A DNA stretch of 64,000 nt from CBDDBX01 sp965225955 (lineage in GTDB: Bacteria; Acidobacteriota; Aminicenantia; UBA2199): assembly GCA_965225955.1 (NCBI GenBank), contig CBDDBX010000012.1:26226-90225 (forward strand), written 5' to 3'. Every line of letters starts with the position of its first letter. Position 1 is the stretch's first letter. The notes under the pieces are model-generated. The model was not told where the DNA came from. It worked only from the letters and a program-made list of their open reading frames with translations, and did no database searches. Made by a program: the position numbers and the translations under genes. Positions 34,486-42,182 of the stretch are shown piece after piece.

Positions 34486-35342
34486 TGCTAAACAGCAAAA
34501 TAAATGTTTCTATAGTTGTAATAGTACTTTTTATGACCATCCTGTCACTGCAGGTTAAAGCAGAAGACTATGTTCTGCACTACAGGATTCACAAGTATGA
34601 CAATAAGATTGGCGAATCAGTTGCCTGGTTTGTAGATAACATATTCAAACCAGGAGACAACCTGATATTTGTCTCTCCTACCAAATCATACAGACTTGTT
34701 TATAAGAAAGATAACAGTCTTCAGTCTAAACCGGAGTACTTTAAAAAAGCAATAACCGGCGCTCTGAGAAAAGATTCTGCAATTGCAGGAAGTGAAATAA
34801 GTTTTATTCTTGAATCAATGAAGACTATTATCAGAGAAATAGAGAGAAACAGAGGCAGTGATCTGACATCGCTTTTTGAGAGATATAGGCAGAATCGCAC
34901 AGAACTGACTAACAAAACCTTGTTTCAGCTCAACCTTTATCATAGTCTGATGGGTATAGCAAAAAAGCAGAAAAGAGAGATGACATGCTTCACAATTCTC
35001 CAGCAGGTTAATCAGCCTGTTCCAGGAAGAGAGCTTCTTGATTACCTTAGTAGTACAAAATACAGATTCAATACTCTCGAACTTTTTGCAAATCCTGATA
35101 TTTCAGGGAAGTACAAAAAGGCTATTAAAAAAACAGCTTCAGCAATGAGCAAAGGCGGACTTAAACAGAACTTCCTGTTTTATAAGGTAAAAGCCATGAG
35201 AGCACGTAATCTCTCCCATATAGATGCAACATCTGAACTATATAAAAACTATAAAGTTGTAACTAAAAAAACCAGTGGCTTTGCAACCACTCTCAATTCA
35301 CCAGCAGCCTTCTTTCAAAAGTGGGTAGAAGTCAATCAGTAA
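34485..35342 (+). CDS. Secreted protein of unknown function, copy 2 of a tandem pair
   Basis: 285 residues; its ATG shares one base with the upstream stop codon. Signal peptide 1-25 (VVIVLFMTILSLQVKA), then EDYVLHYRIHKYDNKIGESVAWFVDNIFKPGDNL and TCFTILQQVNQPVPGRELLDYL, aligning along the whole length with copy 1. Tandem duplication with strict translational coupling suggests the two products form a heteromer or act together (inference). A terminator follows. Confidence 0.65.
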   Translation: MLNSKINVSIVVIVLFMTILSLQVKAEDYVLHYRIHKYDNKIGESVAWFVDNIFKPGDNLIFVSPTKSYRLVYKKDNSLQSKPEYFKKAITGALRKDSAIAGSEISFILESMKTIIREIERNRGSDLTSLFERYRQNRTELTNKTLFQLNLYHSLMGIAKKQKREMTCFTILQQVNQPVPGRELLDYLSSTKYRFNTLELFANPDISGKYKKAIKKTASAMSKGGLKQNFLFYKVKAMRARNLSHIDATSELYKNYKVVTKKTSGFATTLNSPAAFFQKWVEVNQ

Positions 35343-35356
35343 TACAATAATAAATA

Positions 35357-35379
35357 CCGGAGCCTTAAAAGGGCTCCGG
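35357..35379 (+). terminator. Terminator after the secreted pair
   Basis: An 8-bp stem (CCGGAGCC/GGCTCCGG) with a 7-nt loop lies 14 nt after the stop at 35342 and is followed by GGTTTCTACTT. It ends the symporter/secreted-pair transcript. Confidence 0.65.
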
Positions 35380-35441
35380 GGTTTCTACTTACAATCAATT
35401 CTGATAAAATTGAAAACAGATTAAAACCACAGGAGGGTTAT

Positions 35442-36359
35442 ATGGATATTCCCGCACTTAATCTTAAAAATCTGGTAAAGGATTTTGGAAAACGTCGTGC
35501 AGTTGACAATATATCATTTAAACTGAATAAAGGAGAAATCCTTGGTCTTCTCGGGCCAAACGGAGCCGGTAAATCTACAACAATCAGAATGATCATGAAC
35601 ATAATTGCTCCAGATTCAGGAGCAATTGAAATTTTCGGGAAACAGCTTTCAGAAGAGATGAAAGATATTATCGGCTATCTACCTGAAGAGAGAGGCTTAT
35701 ATAGAAAACTTACTGTTTCAGAAACAGTTAACTTCTTCGGATCTCTCAAGAGTATGAAGAAATCTGCTATAAGAAAAAATGGCCGCCATCTTCTTGAAAA
35801 ATTTGATCTCTATCAACACAGACAGAAGAAAGTTGAAGAACTCTCCAAGGGTATGGCTCAGAAACTCCAGATTATTACAACTCTTATTCATCAGCCGGAA
35901 CTTCTTATTCTTGATGAGCCATTCTCAGGTCTGGACCCTGTAAACATTGAAATGGTGAAAGATGTTATTCTGGAAATGAAAAAGAAGGGAGTTACAATAA
36001 TTTTTTCAACTCATCTGATGGCTTATGCAGAAAAAATAGTAGATTCAGTTGTAATGATAAATAAAGGTGAAACTGTTCTGAATGGAGCACTTCATGATGT
36101 CAGAAAAGAGCATGGTACCAATAATCTACACATAGCATACAGAGGAGACAGCAGCTTTGTTGCAGATCTTCCCTATATCAATCGCTATAAAGATTATGGC
36201 CAGGAGATGGAACTTGAACTTAAAGACCTCTCAATGAAAGATGACCTTCTGAAAGCTCTTACCCAGAAGTTATCACTCAACTCATTCCGTATTGAGGAGC
36301 CATCACTTAACAACATCTTCATTCACAGAGCTACAGAGATGGGAGGGGAGGAAAACTAA
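35442..36359 (+). CDS. ABC transporter ATP-binding protein, NatA-like
   Basis: 305 residues; GGAGGG precedes the ATG. Walker A GPNGAGKST at about 38-46, signature-type ELSKGMAQKLQ, Walker B LLILDEPFSGLDP and the switch His in FSTHLMAYA are all present. The C-terminal extension of about 90 residues is typical of NatA-type Na+ export or exporter ATPases paired with ABC-2 permeases. The permease start overlaps the stop. Confidence 0.85.
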   Translation: MDIPALNLKNLVKDFGKRRAVDNISFKLNKGEILGLLGPNGAGKSTTIRMIMNIIAPDSGAIEIFGKQLSEEMKDIIGYLPEERGLYRKLTVSETVNFFGSLKSMKKSAIRKNGRHLLEKFDLYQHRQKKVEELSKGMAQKLQIITTLIHQPELLILDEPFSGLDPVNIEMVKDVILEMKKKGVTIIFSTHLMAYAEKIVDSVVMINKGETVLNGALHDVRKEHGTNNLHIAYRGDSSFVADLPYINRYKDYGQEMELELKDLSMKDDLLKALTQKLSLNSFRIEEPSLNNIFIHRATEMGGEEN

Positions 36360-37684
36360 TGAAAATCCTTACAATTATTTCAAAAGAGTATAAACAGATA
36401 GTTAAAAAGAAATCTTTTATTATATCCACTCTGCTGACTCCCCTGATAACTGCACTCTTTTTTGCTGTTCCCCTGCTTCTCAGTACTCTGGGAAGGGAAG
36501 CAAAGACAATAGAGATCATAGACTACTCAGGTTTTGTGGGTGGTAAGTTACTTGATATCAGTAAACAGAAAAAAGAGAGCGATCCCCTTCTTAACTTTCT
36601 GGTAAGCACTTCGAATAAATCTGACCAGCAGCAACTTCTGAAAAGTTACGAGGGTTCTGATAAAACTCCTAAAAACTTTGAACTGACTCCGGCTCTGAAA
36701 AAGAAAATTCTGGATAAAGATGTTGATGGTATCATGATTATCCCATCAGATATTACTAAAAACAGAAAGTTTTACTTCTTTGCTCTGAGCGTTTCAGATT
36801 TTAAAGCAAACAACTATGTCTCTGCAGTAATCAAAAGTATTCTTTCAAATAAAATACTAACCAGTAACAATGTTCCCATCCATATAGTACAGGAAGCTAC
36901 CGCTCCGGTTAACCAGAGTCTCTTTGTAGTAAAAAAAGACAGTACTTCAGAATCCAGTTCAAAAATGTCCTACATGCTGTCTCTGTTCATGTTAACGACT
37001 CTTATGGCTGTTATTATCTCATACGGGCAGTTAATAATGAGAGGAGTTATTGAAGAGAAAAACAGCCGTATCGCTGAAGTTCTGATATCATCTGTAACTC
37101 CGGGAACCCTATTCTATGGGAAGATTTTAGGAATTGGACTGGCAGGTTTGACCCAACTGGCAATATGGATAATCCTTGGAGCAGGTGGAATGTCTCTCAA
37201 AAACCTTGTTGTAGACACTAATTTGCCTTTACTATCCCATGCAACTGATGTGGCCAACTTCTTCACTCTTGAACTGGTGGTATATTTCGTAATCTTCTTT
37301 GTAATCGGCTACTTTATGTACTCAATTCTCTTCTCAATTGTAGGAGCTGCAGTAAATACAGATGAAGAAGCACAGCAATTTGCTGCTCCTGTCTTTTATA
37401 TGCTTTTCATCCCCTTTATTGTAGGTCTTCTTGTTACCCAGAATCCCGACTCAGCAGTTTCAACATGGACCTCACTGTTTCCACTGTTTACCCCCACATT
37501 GATGTTCATGAGAATATGCGTATCTCCACCTTCACTGATTCAGATTACAGCCTCTGTAATCATGAGTACTGCAACAACTGTAGCACTTGCCTGGCTTGGA
37601 GCTAAAATATTCAGAACAGGAATTCTGATGTATGGAAAGAAACCGTCAGTAAAAGAACTGATTAAATGGGTGAGACATAAATAG
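36359..37684 (+). CDS. ABC-2 family permease, NatB-like
   Basis: 441 residues, translationally coupled to the ATPase. One N-terminal helix (ISTLLTPLITALFFAVPLLL) is followed by a large extracytoplasmic domain to about 200. A cluster of five to six membrane helices follows (MLSLFMLTTLMAVIISYGQ, GVIEEKNSRIAEVLISS before the helix, FVIFFVIGYFMYSILFSIVGAAV). The EEKxxRxxEVLxSS motif is characteristic of NatB-type permeases. Likely exports Na+ or a small solute; substrate not determined. Ends 2 nt from the convergent cas6-like gene. Confidence 0.85.
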   Translation: MKILTIISKEYKQIVKKKSFIISTLLTPLITALFFAVPLLLSTLGREAKTIEIIDYSGFVGGKLLDISKQKKESDPLLNFLVSTSNKSDQQQLLKSYEGSDKTPKNFELTPALKKKILDKDVDGIMIIPSDITKNRKFYFFALSVSDFKANNYVSAVIKSILSNKILTSNNVPIHIVQEATAPVNQSLFVVKKDSTSESSSKMSYMLSLFMLTTLMAVIISYGQLIMRGVIEEKNSRIAEVLISSVTPGTLFYGKILGIGLAGLTQLAIWIILGAGGMSLKNLVVDTNLPLLSHATDVANFFTLELVVYFVIFFVIGYFMYSILFSIVGAAVNTDEEAQQFAAPVFYMLFIPFIVGLLVTQNPDSAVSTWTSLFPLFTPTLMFMRICVSPPSLIQITASVIMSTATTVALAWLGAKIFRTGILMYGKKPSVKELIKWVRHK

Positions 37685-37686
37685 TC

Positions 37687-38412
37687 TTATACAGTATCGA
37701 TCATACCCAGGCCGAAACGGTTCTTATCACCGATACCGTTTCGGTACGCAAATCTTATAAGATCTACAGAACCTGAAAGCGAAAAAGGCGCCAGTATGGT
37801 TCTGTAATTTACTCCGTCTATATTCAGCAGTTTTGTAACATTTGCCTTCTTCATATACTCTTCATCAAGAGTAATTTTCACTCTCCCTTCACAGGAGCTC
37901 TTATAAATCATGCTCCATGCTTCCAGTAACTTCTCTTCAAAAACAGATGAAAATGCTTTATCTCCAGGTTTAAGAAAGATTACCTTTCTTCCTCTTCTGA
38001 CTGCAAAGAGAGCAGGAGACAACATCCTGAACTTCATCTCTTCACTAAACTGAGGCTCTTTAATTACTGAGATATTTGAAACTATTACTCTCTGATTCTG
38101 TATTCTGAACTCACTGCAGCTTTTCAGTGCCCCTTCAAGAGTCTTAATAAATGTTCTGTTAACCGATGATATGTAGAGAGAGAAGTATCCCGTATCAGCC
38201 ACAATATGACCTTTCTCAATAGAGCGGTTTGGAAACATCAGGTGGGAAAAAGTAAACTCTTTTGTTTCAGTAGTAAGGGCAGGTTCAAAAACCTCTTCCA
38301 TGTTGCTGAGAAACTGCTGAACACAGCGCATCAGTTCAATATATATATCAAGATTATAGTTGAAAGTAATTTTCAGCTTATCTTCAGAATAGAAAACCAC
38401 CCTGAGTCTCAT
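37687..38412 (-). CDS. cas6: Cas6-family CRISPR RNA endoribonuclease (orphan)
   Basis: 241 residues. The N-terminal RAMP-type ferredoxin-like start (MRLRVVFYSEDKLKITFNYN) and C-terminal glycine-rich loop (YRNGIGDKNRFGLGMI) are diagnostic of Cas6, which cuts CRISPR repeat RNA. A basic patch in the middle (FAVRRGRKVIFLKPGD) fits RNA binding. Catalytic His/Tyr residues vary in this family and are not identifiable with confidence. No CRISPR array or other effector cas gene is seen in the window; the only companion is the Cas4-like nuclease gene 44 nt upstream, itself behind rpsT. No Shine-Dalgarno precedes the ATG; a TATATT box lies 6 nt before it. Confidence 0.8.
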   Translation of the reverse strand: MRLRVVFYSEDKLKITFNYNLDIYIELMRCVQQFLSNMEEVFEPALTTETKEFTFSHLMFPNRSIEKGHIVADTGYFSLYISSVNRTFIKTLEGALKSCSEFRIQNQRVIVSNISVIKEPQFSEEMKFRMLSPALFAVRRGRKVIFLKPGDKAFSSVFEEKLLEAWSMIYKSSCEGRVKITLDEEYMKKANVTKLLNIDGVNYRTILAPFSLSGSVDLIRFAYRNGIGDKNRFGLGMIDTV

Positions 38413-38456
38413 ATTCTGAATATATTTAAATGGTACGACTTTACAATAAAAAACAG

Positions 38457-39206
38457 TTAACTGCTGCTACAGCGTTCCCTGAAAAAGCAACCTCCACAGA
38501 GTTGTCCTCTTCTGGGCTCAAATTTCTCTTCTTTTATCAGAGTTGCGGTTCTGGTTATCTCTTCTCTCATAAAAGAGAAATCTTCATCAATATTCTCAAT
38601 ACTAATATCCTGATATCTGATGTGTCCTGCATTTTTTGCAGAAAGAACTTTGAAGCGCAGATCTTTTGAATCTATTCCTTCTGATTTAAGAAGGAGATAC
38701 CTGTAGATATACATCTGCAGTGATGAGTGTTCCACTCTTTTTACAGACCATTTCATTCTTGCAGTTTTGAAATCTGAAAGAATATGGTTCTTCTCTACAA
38801 GGTCAATTACACCCCGAACTTTTATACCATCTACATCGGCCTCAAGTTCAGCTTCAACCATAAGGGGGTCAAGATATAATCCAACATTTTCAATGAAATG
38901 TTTTACAAATCCTACACCCCGGCTTTTAACCTTGCTGCGGCTTTTCTGCCAGAGAATTTCGTGATTTTCATCGTTTGCATCGAAAATTGAATCGTACATC
39001 TCCAGCATTTCTGCTCTTTCAGGGACTCCTCCCTGAATTTTCATCTGAAGATAATTCTCAATAACTTTGTGAACAACTATCCCGGTATAAATTTTGTCAT
39101 CTATTGGAGTAGATAAGCCCTCAAGGTAGATGTAATAATACTTCCGAGGGCATGCCCGGTACAGTTTAATCTGATTATAGGAGATATATCCCCTGGGTAA
39201 CTCCAT
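38457..39206 (-). CDS. Cas4/RecB-like PD-(D/E)XK nuclease with Fe-S cysteines
   Basis: 249 residues. Starts SYNQIKLYRACPRKYYYIYL, with Cys19. The RecB-nuclease core follows: His in GIVVHKVIENY, Glu/Asp in VEAELEADVDG, GVIDLVEKNHILSDFKTA (D ... DFK) and the QxxxY motif (QMYIYRYLL). Three C-terminal cysteines (C237, C240, C246) complete a probable 4Fe-4S site, as in Cas4 and AddB. It lies only 8 nt behind rpsT and 44 nt before cas6. It may be Cas4 proper, used in spacer acquisition, or a general RecB-like exonuclease; without cas1/cas2 the role is open. Confidence 0.8.
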   Translation of the reverse strand: MELPRGYISYNQIKLYRACPRKYYYIYLEGLSTPIDDKIYTGIVVHKVIENYLQMKIQGGVPERAEMLEMYDSIFDANDENHEILWQKSRSKVKSRGVGFVKHFIENVGLYLDPLMVEAELEADVDGIKVRGVIDLVEKNHILSDFKTARMKWSVKRVEHSSLQMYIYRYLLLKSEGIDSKDLRFKVLSAKNAGHIRYQDISIENIDEDFSFMREEITRTATLIKEEKFEPRRGQLCGGCFFRERCSSS

Positions 39207-39214
39207 AGAACAGT

Positions 39215-39472
39215 TTAGTTCTGAACGAGTTTACTTAATCTGGATTTATATCTTGCTCCAGTCTGTCTGTGAATAGTTCCTTTTGATACTGTTCTGTCAA
39301 TTGTTGAGATAACTTTAGGCAGCAGCGCTTTTGCATCTTCCATTTCACCAGCTTCAACAAGCTTTCTCAGGTTCTTAATCAGGTTACGCATCTTTGTACG
39401 ATTACCTTTGTTAATCAGTCTTTTCTTTTCGTCTCTTCTATACTTTTTAATAGCAGATTTATGATTAGCCAT
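39215..39472 (-). CDS. rpsT: 30S ribosomal protein S20
   Basis: 85 residues, basic, helical. MANHKSAIKKYRRDEKKRLINK and VSKGTIHRQTGARYKSRLS are typical S20. GGAGG precedes the ATG. Unusually, it heads an apparent transcript carrying the Cas4-like and Cas6 genes rather than standing alone. Confidence 0.95.
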   Translation of the reverse strand: MANHKSAIKKYRRDEKKRLINKGNRTKMRNLIKNLRKLVEAGEMEDAKALLPKVISTIDRTVSKGTIHRQTGARYKSRLSKLVQN

Positions 39473-39498
39473 AAAATTCCTCCGGTAAAAAAAAAGAC

Positions 39499-39527
39499 AT
39501 AATACCTAATAAAGGCAAATTTGTCAA
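39499..39527 (-). promoter_or_regulatory. rpsT promoter
   Basis: Minus strand: TTGACA (39527-39522), 17-nt spacer, TATTAT (39504-39499), 26 nt before the ATG at 39472. Strong consensus, as expected for a ribosomal protein. Confidence 0.8.
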
Positions 39528-39584
39528 TATAAGGGGGTCTGACAAGCCCATTAAAAGTTGATTTTGTGTAAGATTTTTGACTGA

Positions 39585-39691
39585 ACACTAAGAACACAGA
39601 CAGACACGGACATGCAATGACAGACACAGGTGAGATTATAACACGCCTGTGTTTGTCCCTGTTTGTCTGTGTTCGTCCGTATCCTTTGTGT
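39585..39691. repeat. Long imperfect palindrome (46-bp arms)
   Basis: Arms 39585-39630 and 39646-39691 around a 15-nt centre; 34 of 46 positions are complementary and several mismatches become G-U pairs in RNA. Arms are built of CAGACACGGACA-type units. Related fragments occur at about 18395-18437, 25475-25510 and 31880-31910, so this looks like a dispersed intergenic element, best preserved here. Confidence 0.65.
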
Positions 39692-39721
39692 ACCTGGTTA
39701 ACTCACTCGCCATTTAACCTA

Positions 39722-39750
39722 TTGACAAATCTCAGGAATTAATATAAAAT
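39722..39750 (+). promoter_or_regulatory. tRNA-His promoter
   Basis: TTGACA (39722-39727), 17-nt spacer, TAAAAT (39745-39750), 11 nt before the tRNA 5' end; the spacing suits a short leader removed by RNase P. Confidence 0.8.
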
Positions 39751-39761
39751 TCCAAATTCAT

Positions 39762-39834
39762 GGTGAGTGTAGCTCAATGGCAGAGTATCGGTCTGTGGAA
39801 CCGACTGTTGGGGGTTCGAGTCCCCTCACTCACC
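39762..39834 (+). tRNA. tRNA-His (GTG anticodon)
   Basis: Complete cloverleaf: acceptor 7 bp, D arm with TAGCTCAATGGCAGAG, anticodon stem TCGGT/ACCGA with loop CTGTGGA (anticodon GTG), and T arm with GGTTCGAGTCC. The encoded extra G at the 5' end pairs with C73, the histidine identity feature. CCA is not fully encoded (CA follows C73). Confidence 0.95.
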
Positions 39835-39863
39835 CATTCATCACTCCAGGGGATTAAATTAAA

Positions 39864-39891
39864 TTGACATGCAGAAATCTTCTGCTATAAT
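39864..39891 (+). promoter_or_regulatory. Promoter of the SelB-like gene
   Basis: TTGACA (39864-39869), 16-nt spacer, TATAAT (39886-39891) with TGC before the -10 (extended -10). Both hexamers match consensus exactly, so a strong promoter; about a 54-nt leader to the ATG at 39952. Confidence 0.8.
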
Positions 39892-39951
39892 GCATTTTTA
39901 TTTTTAACTGGAGATAACCGTAAATAAAGGAAACCGGAACTTTATACAACA

Positions 39952-40998
39952 ATGAAAGCAGATAAATATTTTGTATCAATCAACTCTTCAGTAGAAACTC
40001 ATACTCAGAAAATCAAAATACAGGAAAAAAGTACTCAGGGATCATTTACGAGAATTGAGGACAATCTCTATTCTGTTAAACTCGATTCTGCTTCTTTTAT
40101 GCCTTTTCGGGATAAATTTTCTCTTAATATTTCAGGCGAAACTCTGGAAGCTGAAGTACTATTCCCAATACTTGAGAAATACAACAAAAGAAGAATGAAA
40201 AGGGCTATAGCTCTTCTTCAGGCTCCTTCTGATAATCTTCCCGCACTGATTGAAGCAATTTTTGAAATCGAACCATCACCTGTATTTAAAAACTATATTA
40301 ATTTTCTTTCCCTGAGCACTGACAAACTACTTCCTGTTCTGGAATCCATGCAGCTTCAGGGAACTCTTAAAATTATTGAGTACACATCTCTTACAGTTAT
40401 ATCCACCCCATTCTTTAAAAGCCTTTCAGATCAGATCAGAGCAAAACTCAAGGATGCAATTGCAAACAGCAAACGTAGTACGCCTCTTGACGAAATTTTC
40501 CGTAATATAAGCTATACACCAACAGGATTACTGAGAGCCTATCTCCTTCAGCAGCTACAGACAGATATACCTCACTCTTTAATTGATGACAAAGTACAGT
40601 TCCTTAATCCATCAATTAATAGTAAAGATAAAAAAATAGTTACAGCTATTACAGATACTCTTGAAACTGTGCCCAAACCAATTATGAGTTTTGACCAGCT
40701 TGCATCCAAAACAGGTATTCCCTTTAATCAGCTGAGCAATGCTCTCTGGTACCTTATTAATGAAGGCACTGTAACCCAGCTCAATCCCCAGGAAATTATA
40801 TACACTGAATTTCTTACCAAGCTTATTAATAAGCTGAAGAAATACAAGAGAAATTACGGTGATAATATCGATATTAATGCCTTCAGAACCCAGACTTCTC
40901 TGAACAGAGAGCAGATTATTGCTGTTTTTGAATACTGCGATTCTCAGGGAATAACCTCAAGAATAGGCAATATCCGCAGAATTCTCCTTACAGTTTAA
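39952..40998 (+). CDS. SelB C-terminal-like protein (domain III plus winged helices) without GTPase
   Basis: 348 residues. Residues 1-75 form a beta-barrel-type domain (YSVKLDSASFMPFRDKFSLNISGETLEAEVLFP) that lines up with SelB domain III (the GDRFILRD ... GGGxVLxP region). PILEKYNKRRMKRAIALLQ and a run of winged-helix units follow. The last unit (DINAFRTQTSLNREQIIAVFEYCDSQGITSRIGNIRRIL) resembles the final winged helix of SelB, which binds the SECIS RNA (typical FR ... SRK ... LEYFDxxGxTxRxGDxR). The GTPase and domain II of SelB (together about 250 residues) are missing, and upstream sequence is a tRNA and a promoter, so this is not a simple truncation by the window. No typical ribosome site is seen. 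Function unknown; possibly an RNA-binding or regulatory protein. Assignment is by motif memory, not a search. Confidence 0.6.
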   Translation: MKADKYFVSINSSVETHTQKIKIQEKSTQGSFTRIEDNLYSVKLDSASFMPFRDKFSLNISGETLEAEVLFPILEKYNKRRMKRAIALLQAPSDNLPALIEAIFEIEPSPVFKNYINFLSLSTDKLLPVLESMQLQGTLKIIEYTSLTVISTPFFKSLSDQIRAKLKDAIANSKRSTPLDEIFRNISYTPTGLLRAYLLQQLQTDIPHSLIDDKVQFLNPSINSKDKKIVTAITDTLETVPKPIMSFDQLASKTGIPFNQLSNALWYLINEGTVTQLNPQEIIYTEFLTKLINKLKKYKRNYGDNIDINAFRTQTSLNREQIIAVFEYCDSQGITSRIGNIRRILLTV

Positions 40999-41025
40999 AA
41001 TATTTTATCAAAAATTTACACCTGT

Positions 41026-41054
41026 TTGAAAAGATCTCCTGTTAATGCTACTTT
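41026..41054 (+). promoter_or_regulatory. Promoter of the phosphofructokinase gene
   Basis: TTGAAA (41026-41031), 17-nt spacer, TACTTT (41049-41054); TATAAT at 41054-41059 is an alternative -10 with longer spacing. The 85-bp gap holds nothing else. Confidence 0.4.
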
Positions 41055-41083
41055 ATAATTGAATTGACTTAAAGGAGACGCTT

Positions 41084-42181
41084 ATGGGTAAAATCAAAAA
41101 AATAGGAGTCCTCACCGGTGGCGGAGACTGTCCTGGTCTTAATGCCGTAATAAGAGCTGTAGTACATACTGCGATAAGGCAATATGGCGTGGAAGTAGTT
41201 GGTATCAGAGACGGTTTTTCCGGACTGATAAAAAAAAGATTAACTCCTCTTCAGTTATCAGATGTTTCGGGAATTCTTCCCAGAGGAGGAACAATTCTGG
41301 GAACCTCCAACAGAGATAATCCATTCAAGTTCCCCCTGCCTGGAGCAAAAGATCATACCGAGTACGAGGATCTTTCAGAGAATGTAAAAAAAACAGTTGA
41401 ATACAATGATATTGACGCTATTGTAACCATTGGTGGAGACGGCACCCAGGCAATTGCCAACAGACTTTATGAAGAGTGTGGCATACCAGTAGTAGGCGTC
41501 CCCAAAACTATTGATAACGATATCGACGGTACAGATGTTACTTTCGGTTTTGATACTGCTCTCTCAATAGCAACCTCTTCTATTGACAAGCTTCACTCTA
41601 CTGCTGAATCCCACCACAGAACAATGGTAATTGAAGTTATGGGCAGATATGCAGGATGGATTGCTCTTGAAGCCGGTATAGCTGGTGGTGGAGATGTTAT
41701 ACTTTTACCGGAAATACCATTCAGTATGGATAAAATCAACGAAAAGATTGTAGAGAGAACAAGAAACGGTAAAAGATTCTCTCTTGTCGTTGTTGCTGAA
41801 GGTGCTTTTGAGAAAGGTGGAGATGTTGTAGCTGCACGGAAAGTAGCTGACCCCAATGACCCTATAAGACTGGGTGGGATTTCGACTTTGATTGGCCGGA
41901 AGATTGAAGAAGCAACAGGAATAGAAACCAGATATACAATACTTGGTCATGTACAGCGTGGTGGAAGCCCTTCACCATTTGACAGAATTCTTGCAACAAG
42001 ATTCGGATACCATGCTGCAAAAGCTGTTATGGAAGAGAAATTCGGACACCTTGTAGGTTTAAGAGGCAAAGAGATTGTTGAAACACCTATTAGTGAAGCT
42101 ATTGCAGTTCCCAGAAGGGTTAAACCTGATTCTGACATTGTTAAGACAGCTATGGCAGTTGGTACCAGTTTTGGGATCTGA
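41084..42181 (+). CDS. pfkA: 6-phosphofructokinase, group III type (ATP or PPi donor uncertain)
   Basis: 365 residues; AAAGGAG precedes the ATG. PFK landmarks: TGGGDCPGLNAVIRA at the N-terminus, GGDGTQ, PKTIDNDI with the catalytic Asp, MGRYAGWIAL, GHVQRGGSPSPFDR. The donor-site pair is Gly (GGDGT) with Lys (PKTIDND): ATP enzymes usually have Gly/Gly and PPi enzymes Asp/Lys, so this mixed pair does not settle the phosphoryl donor. It catalyses fructose-6-phosphate phosphorylation in glycolysis. Convergent with the PP2C gene at 1-nt distance. Confidence 0.92.
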   Translation: MGKIKKIGVLTGGGDCPGLNAVIRAVVHTAIRQYGVEVVGIRDGFSGLIKKRLTPLQLSDVSGILPRGGTILGTSNRDNPFKFPLPGAKDHTEYEDLSENVKKTVEYNDIDAIVTIGGDGTQAIANRLYEECGIPVVGVPKTIDNDIDGTDVTFGFDTALSIATSSIDKLHSTAESHHRTMVIEVMGRYAGWIALEAGIAGGGDVILLPEIPFSMDKINEKIVERTRNGKRFSLVVVAEGAFEKGGDVVAARKVADPNDPIRLGGISTLIGRKIEEATGIETRYTILGHVQRGGSPSPFDRILATRFGYHAAKAVMEEKFGHLVGLRGKEIVETPISEAIAVPRRVKPDSDIVKTAMAVGTSFGI

Positions 42182-42182
42182 T

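Noticed and set aside
37687..39761. Possible CRISPR array near cas6
   Set aside because: I looked for regularly spaced direct repeats in the flanking gaps; only the imperfect palindrome at 39585-39691 is present, which is not a repeat-spacer array.
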